Shown here: positions 1-7,082 of the stretch, piece by piece | Layout of the letters: the number at the start of each line of letters is the position of its first letter | Position numbering within the stretch: position 1 is the first letter of the stretch | Assembly: GCA_001464165.1 (NCBI GenBank) | Contig: LNEX01000446.1 | Location: forward strand, 1 to 9,332 | DNA length: 9,332 bases | Direction: 5' to 3' | Source of the DNA: a bacterium Ga0077546 | GTDB taxonomy: Bacteria > Cyanobacteriota > Vampirovibrionia > Obscuribacterales > Obscuribacteraceae | Program-made: the position numbers and the translations under genes | The notes under the pieces: model-generated | The model's database searches: none | What the model saw: the letters and a program-made list of their open reading frames with translations, nothing else | Told to the model about the DNA's origin: nothing

Positions 1-2151
1 ATACTCTAGGGGCTGGACAATGACTGCATCTCTGATAGTAGAGACTTGCCTTAACTGCTCTAGAATTTTGCGCGCATAGGCTTCGTCTTGACTAAGGTTA
101 GAGCCGGTAATATCAACTTGAATAGGCGTTGGTGCCCCGAGGTTCATGATTTTGTTGACAATGTCACCCGATTCAAAGGAGAGCGATACTTGAGGAAGTT
201 CATTGGCAACTTCTTTGCGCAAACGTTCTTTTAGATCATTCAGGCGAATCTTTGCGTCATGCTTCAATGCTACGAGCATAAGAGCTTCTTGAGGGCCGCT
301 TGTCCAGATATAGACATTGCTTAGGGCAAAGTTTGGTGGTTGTGTGCCGACATAGCAAATTGAGATTTCGACGTTGTCAGGGCCAGCTTCTCTCGAGATG
401 ATATCTAGTACTTTTTTTGTGTATTTCTCTGTGAGCTCAATTCGTGTACCGACTGGACCAATAAGTCTAATTTGAAAGCTTGATGGATTGCCAGTGGGAA
501 ACACTTCTGTCTTTAGCATTGGCCCAAGCCAGAGCAGGAGAGCCGGTGTAGCAACTATATAAGTCACTATTAGAGGCACTCGCAGTCGAAGAATCTTAAC
601 TAAATTGTGGGCATATTGGCGGCGTAATTTGAGCAGAAGAGCGGCAATCTTGTTAACTTTGTGCTTTTCGCCAGTGCTTGTGTGTAAAAGCCAGCCGCAT
701 AATACTGGCACGAGTGTGTTTGATAGTACATACGAGGCGGTCATAGCAAAGCCAACAGAAAGCGATAAGGGTACGAACAGTGCTTTGGTCGTGCCCTCCA
801 TGAAGAATGATGGAAGAAATACAGCAAGTACAGACAGCACTGCTAGTAGTTGCGGCGTTATTACTTCACGACAAGCATCACTTATGCCTTTGTATAGTGG
901 CGCCCCGCGATCAAGGTGGGTGTGAATGTTTTCTATGGCTACCGTTGCTTCATCTACTAAGACTCCGACGGCAAGAGAGAGGCCGCCGAGGGTCATGATG
1001 TTGATTGTTTGACCGCTACCACCAAGGCCGACCACTGCCAGGGCAAGCGCTATGGGTATTGTGGCGACTACTATGAGAGCACTGCGAAGATCTTGCAAGA
1101 AGAGTAAGACCACACCTCCGGTCAAGAGGGCGCCAATCAAACTTTCATAGACCAGGCCACTGATTGCTTCGGTAACATAAATACTTTGGTCGAAATCAAA
1201 ACTGACAATGATATCTTGCGGAATCACTGCTCGCATTTGTGGCAAAGCGGCCTTTACTCGTTGAACCACATCTAGAGTGGAGGCGTCGGCGAGTTTTGAT
1301 ATAGTCATGAAGACAGTTCGTCTACCATCAACTAGTGCGTATCCTGTGGCGATATCCATATCGTCTACCACTGTGGCTACGTCACCTAAGGTCAAGCTGG
1401 CTCCGGGGCCCAGGCGTAAGGGGATTTTTTCGAGCTCATGAATATCAAGGACAGTAGAATTTAGATTGGCAATGCGCTGTGTATTTCCGGACTTCACTAG
1501 GCCAGATGGAGTAATCATATTGCCAGTTGTTACTGCGTTGACGATATCTTCTGAACTCAAGCGCAGCGCTCTCAGTCTTTGTGGATTGACCGTAATTACA
1601 ATAGTGCGAACGTTGCCACCGAATGGGTGAGTGGTCGTGGCGCCCGGAATGGTTGATATTATTGGTCGCACCCGTTCGTCGGCGATTGCTTCTATTTGGC
1701 CTACAGACTTACTTTTACTAGATAGCACCACATATCCAACCGGGACGTTACCGGCATCGAAGCGCAGTATGAATGGTGTAACCGTGCCCGGAGGCATTTT
1801 TGCCCGTGACCGTTCTACCTGGGCAACGATGTTGGACATCGCTTCTGCCATGTCTGTATCTGCTTTGAAGACAATTTTCATTACCGCTGTGTTTTGAATG
1901 GCCTTTGACTCGATATGATCGACGCCAGAGACGTACAGAAAGTGATTTTCATAGTGCGCCACTACAAAGGCTTCAAACTGTGCCGTGTCCATGCCACCGT
2001 ACGGTTGAACGACATAAATAACCGGCATATTTAAGTTGGGAAAAATGTCAATCTTCATTCCTTTTACAGCAAGGAACGCTGCAAAAAGGGCTGTGATGAC
2101 AAAGACCATAATTGTGATCGGTCGGCCCATGGCCAGTTTTATCAACCACAT
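1..2151 (-). CDS. RND-family efflux permease, N-terminal 717 residues (C-terminus off the left edge)
   Basis: Inner-membrane, proton-driven pump subunit that would export drugs, metals or other small molecules through a tripartite complex with an adaptor and the TolC-like channel encoded just upstream. The frame is open from the ATG at 2151 to base 1. Members of this family usually have a little over 1000 residues, so roughly the last third is missing. Visible parts are TM1 at about residues 11-31 after an N-terminal MWLIKLAMGRP, a first periplasmic porter region at about 40-330 (with a PPG motif near 117), TM2-TM3 at about 332-377, TM4 at about 386-408, TM5-TM6 at about 430-480, TM7 at about 525-545, and the start of the second periplasmic domain. 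TM4 carries GVLVDEATVAIENIH; D400 and E401 align with the proton-relay pair Asp407/Asp408 of AcrB, so the second Asp is replaced by Glu. The ATG follows the TAA of the TolC gene with no gap, which points to translational coupling. It resembles HAE/HME-type RND pumps of environmental bacteria; the substrate cannot be inferred. Confidence 0.95.
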   Translation of the reverse strand, partial: MWLIKLAMGRPITIMVFVITALFAAFLAVKGMKIDIFPNLNMPVIYVVQPYGGMDTAQFEAFVVAHYENHFLYVSGVDHIESKAIQNTAVMKIVFKADTDMAEAMSNIVAQVERSRAKMPPGTVTPFILRFDAGNVPVGYVVLSSKSKSVGQIEAIADERVRPIISTIPGATTTHPFGGNVRTIVITVNPQRLRALRLSSEDIVNAVTTGNMITPSGLVKSGNTQRIANLNSTVLDIHELEKIPLRLGPGASLTLGDVATVVDDMDIATGYALVDGRRTVFMTISKLADASTLDVVQRVKAALPQMRAVIPQDIIVSFDFDQSIYVTEAISGLVYESLIGALLTGGVVLLFLQDLRSALIVVATIPIALALAVVGLGGSGQTINIMTLGGLSLAVGVLVDEATVAIENIHTHLDRGAPLYKGISDACREVITPQLLAVLSVLAVFLPSFFMEGTTKALFVPLSLSVGFAMTASYVLSNTLVPVLCGWLLHTSTGEKHKVNKIAALLLKLRRQYAHNLVKILRLRVPLIVTYIVATPALLLWLGPMLKTEVFPTGNPSSFQIRLIGPVGTRIELTEKYTKKVLDIISREAGPDNVEISICYVGTQPPNFALSNVYIWTSGPQEALMLVALKHDAKIRLNDLKERLRKEVANELPQVSLSFESGDIVNKIMNLGAPTPIQVDITGSNLSQDEAYARKILEQLRQVSTIRDAVIVQPLEY

Positions 2152-3642
2152 TTACTGATTACCTGTGCGTGAATTGCGCGTCGCCTGCTCGGCGGCTCCC
2201 AGAAAAGGTCGCAGATTGCCGTGAACAGCAGCATTTGCCAGCAGGGCTTTCCACACCCCGACATTAGTTACTGCTTCTTTGACTCTAGAATCAGCCAGTA
2301 TTTGATTGGCTTCTGCCACTTGAGCCACTGTCGCTAACCCCGCCTGGTAGCGCGCCTGAGCTTGCTGCGCTGCTTGAGTTGCTGCTTGCACTTGAATGGG
2401 CATGTTGGCTGCTAGTTCAAGAGAAGCTCTTACTCTTGCTCTAGCCTGGACATCCTCGGTCTTAAGCTGTTGCACAGCAAGGGCGTAGCCCTGTTGGGCG
2501 GAGTTTATCTGTTCGTTAACTACTTTCTTTTCCGCTTGAATTCGAATAATTTCAAAGAAGGGAAAATCAATAACCATGCCAACATTCCAGTTTGGAACGG
2601 TAGGAAACAGCCCGCTGATTCCCGGAGCCGAGACATCTCCTCTGTTTGTCTTAAAAGTGGTGCCTCTTAAGTTGACTCCACCTAGCCAGCGAAATCTTGG
2701 ATAGTACTCTTTTTCTAAGACTTTGCGGTTAGCTAGCCGTAGGTTCACTATCGATTGCTTGGCGAGGGTGAGAGGGTGATTGCTAAAGTTTGGCGAGTCT
2801 CTTTGCGGGTCATCAGGTTGCGTTAAATTACTAATGCCACCAGGATTGATCTCAATGCTATTGCCGCCGACACCCACTTTGAATGCTAGCTCGGCAAGTG
2901 CTAGCTCATAATTTAGTCGTGCGCGTATTAAGTCGTTTTTGGCGTTGGCTAATTGTGAGTCTGCTAATGAGGCATCAGCCCCAGCTTTCAGGCCGGCATC
3001 AACTTGAGCATGAACGACTTTGCTGAAGTCAGCAAAGCGTTGCACATTGGCAATGGCGACACTAACTTGCTCTTTCATAATTAAGGCCTCAAGGAAGCTT
3101 GCGGCCGCTTGCACCGTTACATCGAGGACAGTAAGGTCATAGTGTGCAGAGGCTAATTGCATTTCGGCTTTTGAGTAGCCTATGCGTGCTTTGTGCAGGC
3201 CAAAGTCAAGTGGAGCCCAGTCGATGATGAAGCCAGCTGCACTAAAAGCATCAGCGCCGAACCTGACACTGTCTGGACCTGGACCTGGAGTTGTTGGTAG
3301 AACAGCTGAGCCAAATAAAGTTTGAGTGAGGCGGTTGTGAGTGGCGTCTACTTGTTGATATGAAAGAAGAGCAGATGGATTGTATTCTCTAACTTTTTGC
3401 AGGGTGACGTTGCGTTTTGCTGCACGCAACTCTGCTTGTTGCTTGAGAATTTGCGGATATTTGCTCTCGGCTAGTTGCACAGCACCGACGAGTGTGAGAG
3501 AAGTTTCGTTTAGTTGAATCTCTGGCCTGAGTTTTAGGCTGCTCTCGGCTAAGGCTTGTTTCGGTAACGCAATTAGTAATGAAAATAGTAAGGCAAGAGC
3601 ACTTAGAAACCCGCTGGTTGTCTTTAATCTCACTACTTTCAC
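2152..3642 (-). CDS. TolC-family outer-membrane efflux protein
   Basis: Outer-membrane channel of a tripartite efflux system, partner of the RND permease encoded directly downstream. Numbered from the GTG at 3642 the protein has 496 residues. It opens with a good Sec signal peptide: basic MKVVRLK, hydrophobic FLSALALLFSLLIALP, then KQALA before E33. Two OEP repeats follow, at about residues 50-257 and 289-475, each with long Ala/Gln-rich helices expected to form the periplasmic coiled-coil barrel. Typical family sequences are GLKAGADASLADSQLANAK in the first repeat and RYQAGLATVAQVAEANQIL in the second. The length is normal for the family. The start is uncertain: an in-frame GTG at 3681 would add 13 residues (MLCIIGSQCSVEP) before the signal peptide, and neither start has a strong Shine-Dalgarno. 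I prefer 3642 because it gives a normal signal peptide and leaves the 3656-3670 dyad outside the gene. The stop abuts the pump's ATG. Confidence 0.93.
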   Translation of the reverse strand: MKVVRLKTTSGFLSALALLFSLLIALPKQALAESSLKLRPEIQLNETSLTLVGAVQLAESKYPQILKQQAELRAAKRNVTLQKVREYNPSALLSYQQVDATHNRLTQTLFGSAVLPTTPGPGPDSVRFGADAFSAAGFIIDWAPLDFGLHKARIGYSKAEMQLASAHYDLTVLDVTVQAAASFLEALIMKEQVSVAIANVQRFADFSKVVHAQVDAGLKAGADASLADSQLANAKNDLIRARLNYELALAELAFKVGVGGNSIEINPGGISNLTQPDDPQRDSPNFSNHPLTLAKQSIVNLRLANRKVLEKEYYPRFRWLGGVNLRGTTFKTNRGDVSAPGISGLFPTVPNWNVGMVIDFPFFEIIRIQAEKKVVNEQINSAQQGYALAVQQLKTEDVQARARVRASLELAANMPIQVQAATQAAQQAQARYQAGLATVAQVAEANQILADSRVKEAVTNVGVWKALLANAAVHGNLRPFLGAAEQATRNSRTGNQ

Positions 3643-3655
3643 CGGCTCGACGGAG

Positions 3656-3670
3656 CATTGGGACCCAATG
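3656..3670. promoter_or_regulatory. Perfect 15-bp inverted repeat, possible operator
   Basis: CATTGGG-A-CCCAATG, two perfect 7-bp arms around one base. It lies in the gap between the kinase stop and the preferred TolC start. A one-base loop cannot form an RNA hairpin without opening two or more pairs, so a DNA site for a dimeric regulator is the more natural reading. No function is shown. If translation starts at 3681 instead, it would be inside the coding region. Confidence 0.35.
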
Positions 3671-3713
3671 ATGCAGAGCACTAACAGGCTGTGAATTTAG
3701 TGTATTAAAGCTG

Positions 3714-5003
3714 TCAAAATCTTGTGTGCAAGTTTTGTGCAACGACTGCTGCTTTGTCGATTGGTAAAGTGACGATAAACTCACTACCTTCACCTAGGAT
3801 ACTGTTAACTGCGACCGCTCCGCCATCGCGTTCGGCTATGGCCTTTACGATCGACAGGCCCAGCCCTACTCCACCAGATGAGCGGCTTCGTGATTTGTCA
3901 ACTCGGTAGAAGCGGTCGTAAATTTTTGACAGGTCTTCAGCTGGAATGCCAATGCCGCTGTCGCTAACTTTGATTTGAGCCTCGGTTTCTGAGAGTTGAC
4001 AGCTGATCGTTACCGTGCCACCAGGTTCGGTGTATTTCAGTGCGTTTTCTAGCAAATTTGCCAATATGCATTGCAGTGATTCGCGGTCGGTAATTGCTAC
4101 GGCATCTTCGAGCGTGCCGACTTCAATCTTGATATTTTTGTCTGCAAAACGTTCACTGAACTCACTCACTGCGTTGGCGATCTGCTCTTGCAAACCGGTT
4201 TTGGCTTTGTTCTTTATGTGCTCTCTTTTTCTGTTTATTGCATTGCCTATACTGTCTAGTTCTGCCAGGACCATCAAGTTTTTGACAATATATCCCATGC
4301 GCTCAGCCGAGTTGGCAATTATCTTTAGGTCATTTTCGTAGTGGCCATGCTTCGATAACTTTCGCTCTAGCGACTGCGCTCGCGCCTGAACAATGCTCGC
4401 CGGGGTATTTAGTTCATGGCCGGCATCGGCCACAAGCCGCTGTAGGGTACTGACCAATATTTCAATTGGCTTAGCCGCTATGCCAGAGACAAAGTAGCCA
4501 CAGAGGCCAAACCCTAGTAAGACAAAAGGCCCCATATAGGCCATTGTCAATAGAAATTCTTTGGTAAGTTCAGCGCGCTTTGCCGTGGAAAGCTGTAGTT
4601 GGAGATAGCCAACAATAGAACCTTTGTGAGTAAGTTTAGAGATGCGAATGCGATAACTCTCGCTGCCGGCGCTGGCTTCTCTCGTATTGGTTAATAACTT
4701 TGGTATTCCAGTAGGGCCGTAGTGCTCTAATAGTTTGCCGCTGTCATCGAAAAGTTGCATGGCCATTACCGAGCGAGCTGGTTCGGTTTCGACCACTCTC
4801 AACCAGTCGCGAAAGGTAGGCTTAGTGCCACTTAGGTCAATGGCGTGACCAATTTGTGAGCCGACCACTTTGAGCTCATGGTCCATGGCGTTCGATAAAC
4901 TATTGTAAAAGTAGGCACCACCTGCGAGCGATAGGGCTAGGTAAACGACTGAGGAGAGGGCAACGAACCAGATGGCAATTTGACGACGAAAATTCTTGAA
5001 CAT
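3714..5003 (-). CDS. Membrane sensor histidine kinase of the efflux operon
   Basis: Two-component sensor of 429 residues that autophosphorylates on His and should pass the phosphate to the response regulator encoded just upstream. TM1 (about residues 10-31) and TM2 (about 155-174) flank a sensor region of about 120 residues with no motif I recognise. The H-box is DAGHELNTPAS with the phosphorylated His at 196. The catalytic domain has the N-box NLLENALKYT (N316, N320), G1 box DSGIGIP (348-354), F-box YDRFYRVDKSRSR (F365) and G2 box GGVGLGLS (377-384), so it looks fully active. Only about 22 residues separate TM2 from the H-box, so a full HAMP linker is absent; this occurs in some short kinases. 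Its ATG is 2 nt after the regulator's stop and a GAGG lies about 10 nt before it within the regulator gene, so the two are co-translated. The likely cue is envelope stress or a pump substrate, by context only. Confidence 0.95.
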   Translation of the reverse strand: MFKNFRRQIAIWFVALSSVVYLALSLAGGAYFYNSLSNAMDHELKVVGSQIGHAIDLSGTKPTFRDWLRVVETEPARSVMAMQLFDDSGKLLEHYGPTGIPKLLTNTREASAGSESYRIRISKLTHKGSIVGYLQLQLSTAKRAELTKEFLLTMAYMGPFVLLGFGLCGYFVSGIAAKPIEILVSTLQRLVADAGHELNTPASIVQARAQSLERKLSKHGHYENDLKIIANSAERMGYIVKNLMVLAELDSIGNAINRKREHIKNKAKTGLQEQIANAVSEFSERFADKNIKIEVGTLEDAVAITDRESLQCILANLLENALKYTEPGGTVTISCQLSETEAQIKVSDSGIGIPAEDLSKIYDRFYRVDKSRSRSSGGVGLGLSIVKAIAERDGGAVAVNSILGEGSEFIVTLPIDKAAVVAQNLHTRF

Positions 5004-5005
5004 AT

Positions 5006-5680
5006 TCAGTCGGCCTCAATCATGTAGCCCATGCCATGAATTGTTTTGATGATTGATGCTGATTTGGGTGCGTCGATTTTCTTTCTCAAAGATTTGACGT
5101 GGGAGCGCACTGTATCTGGTGCTATCTCTGAATGGCTGCCCCAGACGTGATCGATTAAATCTTCTGTGCTGAGCACAACCCCACCGTGACGCATAAGTAC
5201 CTCAAGAAGTATAAACTCCTTTGGTAGGAGCTTGATTGGCAGGTCTCCTTTTGTCACCCGAAGAGACTTTCTGTCGAGGCGTATGCCACCTGCTTCAATG
5301 ACCATTTCTGGTCTAGTTTTCGGCCTTCGTAACAGCGCCCTAACTCGGGCCGACAATTCACGCATGCTAAATGGTTTCGTCAAATAGTCGTCAGCGCCAC
5401 TGTCTAGACCCTCTTCTTTGGCTGAGAGCGTGCTTTTTGCCGTGATCATGAGTATCGGCGTACTGCCGCCTGCAGCTCTGAAGCTTTGGCAGATTTCTAG
5501 ACCACTGAGGCTGGGAAGCATCCAGTCTAATAGTGCTAGTTCATAGGTTCCGCTGTTTAATTTCTTTAATGCCTCTTGGCCATCGCTCTCGACAGTGACC
5601 ACGTAGCATTCATCCTGAAGCCATTCCTGGATTGCTCCAGAAAGTCCGGCTTCATCTTCAACAACCAGAATACGAGACAT
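5006..5680 (-). CDS. OmpR/PhoB-family response regulator
   Basis: DNA-binding response regulator of 224 residues, partner of the adjacent kinase and probable transcriptional regulator of this efflux operon. The N-terminal receiver domain (about 1-118) has the acidic pair E8/D9, the phospho-acceptor D52 in LLDWMLP, T80 and K102 in TKPF, so all key receiver residues are present. The C-terminal winged-helix domain (about 128-222) has the recognition-helix region DTVRSHVKSLRKKI and the final hairpin IHGMGYMIE typical of this family. I chose ATG 5680, giving MSRILVVEDE, because receiver domains begin this way. An in-frame GTG at 5710 would add ten residues, MIVSLLVNKT, with no family support. It is the first gene of the minus-strand unit, so its promoter should lie in 5681-5941. 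Confidence 0.95.
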   Translation of the reverse strand: MSRILVVEDEAGLSGAIQEWLQDECYVVTVESDGQEALKKLNSGTYELALLDWMLPSLSGLEICQSFRAAGGSTPILMITAKSTLSAKEEGLDSGADDYLTKPFSMRELSARVRALLRRPKTRPEMVIEAGGIRLDRKSLRVTKGDLPIKLLPKEFILLEVLMRHGGVVLSTEDLIDHVWGSHSEIAPDTVRSHVKSLRKKIDAPKSASIIKTIHGMGYMIEAD

Positions 5681-5941
5681 GGTTTTGTTTACCAGCAGGG
5701 AAACGATCACTATCTTAACTCAAGAATGTGCTTGGCGGGCAAGTTTGGTGTAAGCCTGGAAGAATTTCTGGTTACACGAAATTTGCACATTTTGCGTTGC
5801 GCTATATGTTATTTTTCGGCAAGACTGGCGATAGGTGCAACCTTTTAAAATTGACATGGTATCGCTATTGGTGCCCTGGCGTTTTGCTGAGTTTGGTCTT
5901 TATGTTTGCATGTCGTTGTTGCCAAATCACTACAGACCAGG
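5681..5941. other. Divergent intergenic region between the regulator and the TPR gene
   Basis: About 260 bp separating the 5' ends of two divergent genes, so promoters for both should be here. I see an imperfect dyad at 5748-5777, closely spaced TTTGC/TTGC words at 5782-5800 that could be OmpR-family half-sites, and a TTGACA at 5851-5856 on the plus strand with no good -10 element at normal spacing. None of these is a confident promoter. The open frames across this stretch look like chance. Confidence 0.5.
5748..5777. promoter_or_regulatory. Imperfect 30-bp inverted repeat upstream of the response regulator
   Basis: Outer arms GTGTAA and TTACAC are perfect. The pairing continues inward after a one-base bulge through CC/GG with further partial matches. 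It lies about 70 bp before the regulator's start codon. It could be an operator or a leader hairpin; the function is unknown. Confidence 0.3.
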
Positions 5942-6745
5942 ATGAGTAAGTTAATAGTCATACTTATCGCGGTATCGTTTTCGTTAGTTGGCGTTTGCTT
6001 ACCTGCTTCATGTTCTCTTTCTTCTTCTTCTTTCGCGCCGGCTTTAACCATTCCTGAGGACGAAAGTGAAGAGCTCATTAAGTTGGCCGCAGCAGCCCTG
6101 GCAGCACACCGCTATGCCGAGGCTGAGCAAAATTTCCGGCTGGTCATTGATAGTTCGCCTGAACTTCAAGTCGATTCTGCCAGGCTTGCAGATCTCTTTA
6201 ATTTTCTTGGTGTCACTCTGCACTGTCAGCGAAAGCATAGTGAAGCGATTGAGGCTTATAAGCGCGCGCTTACAGGCCTTCCAGAAGGTCTTACCGCTAA
6301 TACGCGGGGTAAAATACTTTCTAACTTAGCCCTCTCTTACAGTGCTTTAGGTCTGAGAAAAGAAGCACTTCAAGCTTGCCGCTCTGCTCTCGATCACTTT
6401 CGCGTTGGTAAAGTTGACGCGCTCAACCAGAGTGTTTTGCTCAACGCCTATGGGCAGCTTTTGATTGATGAAAAAAATTGGGACGCCGCCAAGTCTGTAC
6501 TGACTAAATCTCTGAAACTGCGAGCGAGCATGCAAGGAGATGGTTTTGACCTTGCTGTACCGCTATTTATGTTGGCGAGTGTCTATCAAGGCTCTGGTCG
6601 CTATGATTTGGCTGAAGCTGTCTTGCGGCGGCGCAGTCTTTTGCTAGAGGGGCAATGGCTGGCAGCCCCAGCTGGCTTGGCTTGCAGCCACGCCCAAGTG
6701 GGTTCGATTGAATTATCAGGCAATATTCGACACGATTATCCCTAG
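5942..6745 (+). CDS. Exported TPR-repeat protein
   Basis: A 267-residue protein with an N-terminal signal sequence (MSKLIVILIAVSFSLVGV) followed by about five tetratricopeptide repeats, so probably a periplasmic or membrane-anchored protein-protein interaction scaffold. TPR units are seen at about residues 44-74 (HRYAEAEQNFRLVI), 81-114 (RKHSEAIEAYKRAL), 122-155 (GLRKEALQACRSAL), 163-196 and 204-237 (GRYDLAEAVLRRR), with the usual small, Tyr and Ala positions. Cysteines at 19 and 24 lie at the end of the signal, but neither has a proper lipobox. The last 30 residues do not look like TPR. I chose ATG 5942 because it puts the signal peptide at the N-terminus; an upstream in-frame ATG at 5906 would add 12 residues, and neither has a clear Shine-Dalgarno. 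It is divergent from the efflux operon. Its partner and pathway are unknown. Confidence 0.8.
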   Translation: MSKLIVILIAVSFSLVGVCLPASCSLSSSSFAPALTIPEDESEELIKLAAAALAAHRYAEAEQNFRLVIDSSPELQVDSARLADLFNFLGVTLHCQRKHSEAIEAYKRALTGLPEGLTANTRGKILSNLALSYSALGLRKEALQACRSALDHFRVGKVDALNQSVLLNAYGQLLIDEKNWDAAKSVLTKSLKLRASMQGDGFDLAVPLFMLASVYQGSGRYDLAEAVLRRRSLLLEGQWLAAPAGLACSHAQVGSIELSGNIRHDYP

Positions 6746-6765
6746 TTGTGCTGCCAGCTAAAGCA

Positions 6766-6793
6766 AGAAAGCCGCTCCGAGGAGCGACTTTCT
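6766..6793 (+). terminator. Terminator-like hairpin between convergent genes
   Basis: Arms AGAAAGcCGCTCC and GGAGCGaCTTTCT pair over 13 positions with one mismatch around a tight GA centre. It sits 20 bases after the TPR stop and 45 bases before the end of the convergent small gene, the usual place for a terminator. No clear T-run follows on either strand, so termination could be weak or act both ways. Confidence 0.6.
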
Positions 6794-6838
6794 AAGGGTT
6801 TGAACTTGCCTACAGGAGCAGAGCTTAGCGCTTGGTTA

Positions 6839-7063
6839 TTATCTAACTAGAGCGCGTGATAGCCAGAACGCTCTTACCTGTCTGTAAGTGCTAAGCACTT
6901 TGGTTTGCACAGGTACTGTGTTGACGACTGCATGCACGCCTGGGGTTACAGGTACTGGTGCAGGGCCAATCATGAGCGGGCCATTAGCAAAGCTGGCCGT
7001 AGTTAAAAGTCCGAATCCTAGAGTGGTGGCCAGAACAGCCGCTGATAGTAGACGCTTCTTCAT
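6839..7063 (-). CDS. Small secreted protein of unknown function (74 residues)
   Basis: I do not recognise the family. A textbook Sec signal peptide is visible: basic MKKR, a hydrophobic core to about residue 22, and a probable cleavage after TASFA at residue 26. The mature part would be about 48 residues with a Pro/Val-rich stretch (PLMIGPAPVPVTPGVHAVV) and a cationic tail (TYRQVRAFWLSRALVR) with five Arg and no Cys. The ATG at 7063 is the only possible start because a TAA lies four codons upstream in frame. The Shine-Dalgarno GGAGGA at 7077-7082 is strong but 13 nt away, longer than usual. Three tandem 16-bp repeats sit right behind it. The gene stands alone, convergent with the TPR gene. 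It could be a small envelope protein or a secreted peptide; nothing in the sequence decides this. Confidence 0.7.
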   Translation of the reverse strand: MKKRLLSAAVLATTLGFGLLTTASFANGPLMIGPAPVPVTPGVHAVVNTVPVQTKVLSTYRQVRAFWLSRALVR

Positions 7064-7076
7064 CTTAAGTGTTTAT

Positions 7077-7082
7077 TCCTCC
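7077..7082 (-). promoter_or_regulatory. Ribosome binding site of the small secreted protein
   Basis: GGAGGA on the minus strand, 13 nt before the ATG at 7063. The match to the anti-Shine-Dalgarno is excellent but the spacing is long. Its last base overlaps the first tandem repeat, so the repeats are either in the leader mRNA or in the core promoter. Confidence 0.6.

Noticed and set aside
605..998. Plus-strand open frames of 106 and 63 codons
   Set aside because: They are antisense to the unbroken RND permease frame, whose sequence matches a known family throughout.
1631..1897. Plus-strand 88-codon frame
   Set aside because: Antisense shadow of the RND permease porter domain; no ribosome binding site or family features.
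3389..3793. Minus-strand 134-codon frame across the kinase/TolC junction
   Set aside because: It overlaps two confidently assigned genes in another frame and has low-quality composition with no signal or domain.
4015..4341. Plus-strand 108-codon frame with hydrophobic stretches
   Set aside because: Antisense to the kinase H-box and catalytic regions; the hydrophobicity comes from complementing charged codons.
5728..5949. Plus-strand 73-codon frame in the divergent intergenic region
   Set aside because: GTG start without a good ribosome binding site, Cys/Trp/Phe-heavy composition, and its end overlaps the TPR gene start. It looks like chance.
6886..6900. Inverted repeat AAGTGC-TAA-GCACTT
   Set aside because: Short and inside the small secreted gene's coding sequence; likely coincidental, with no T-run.
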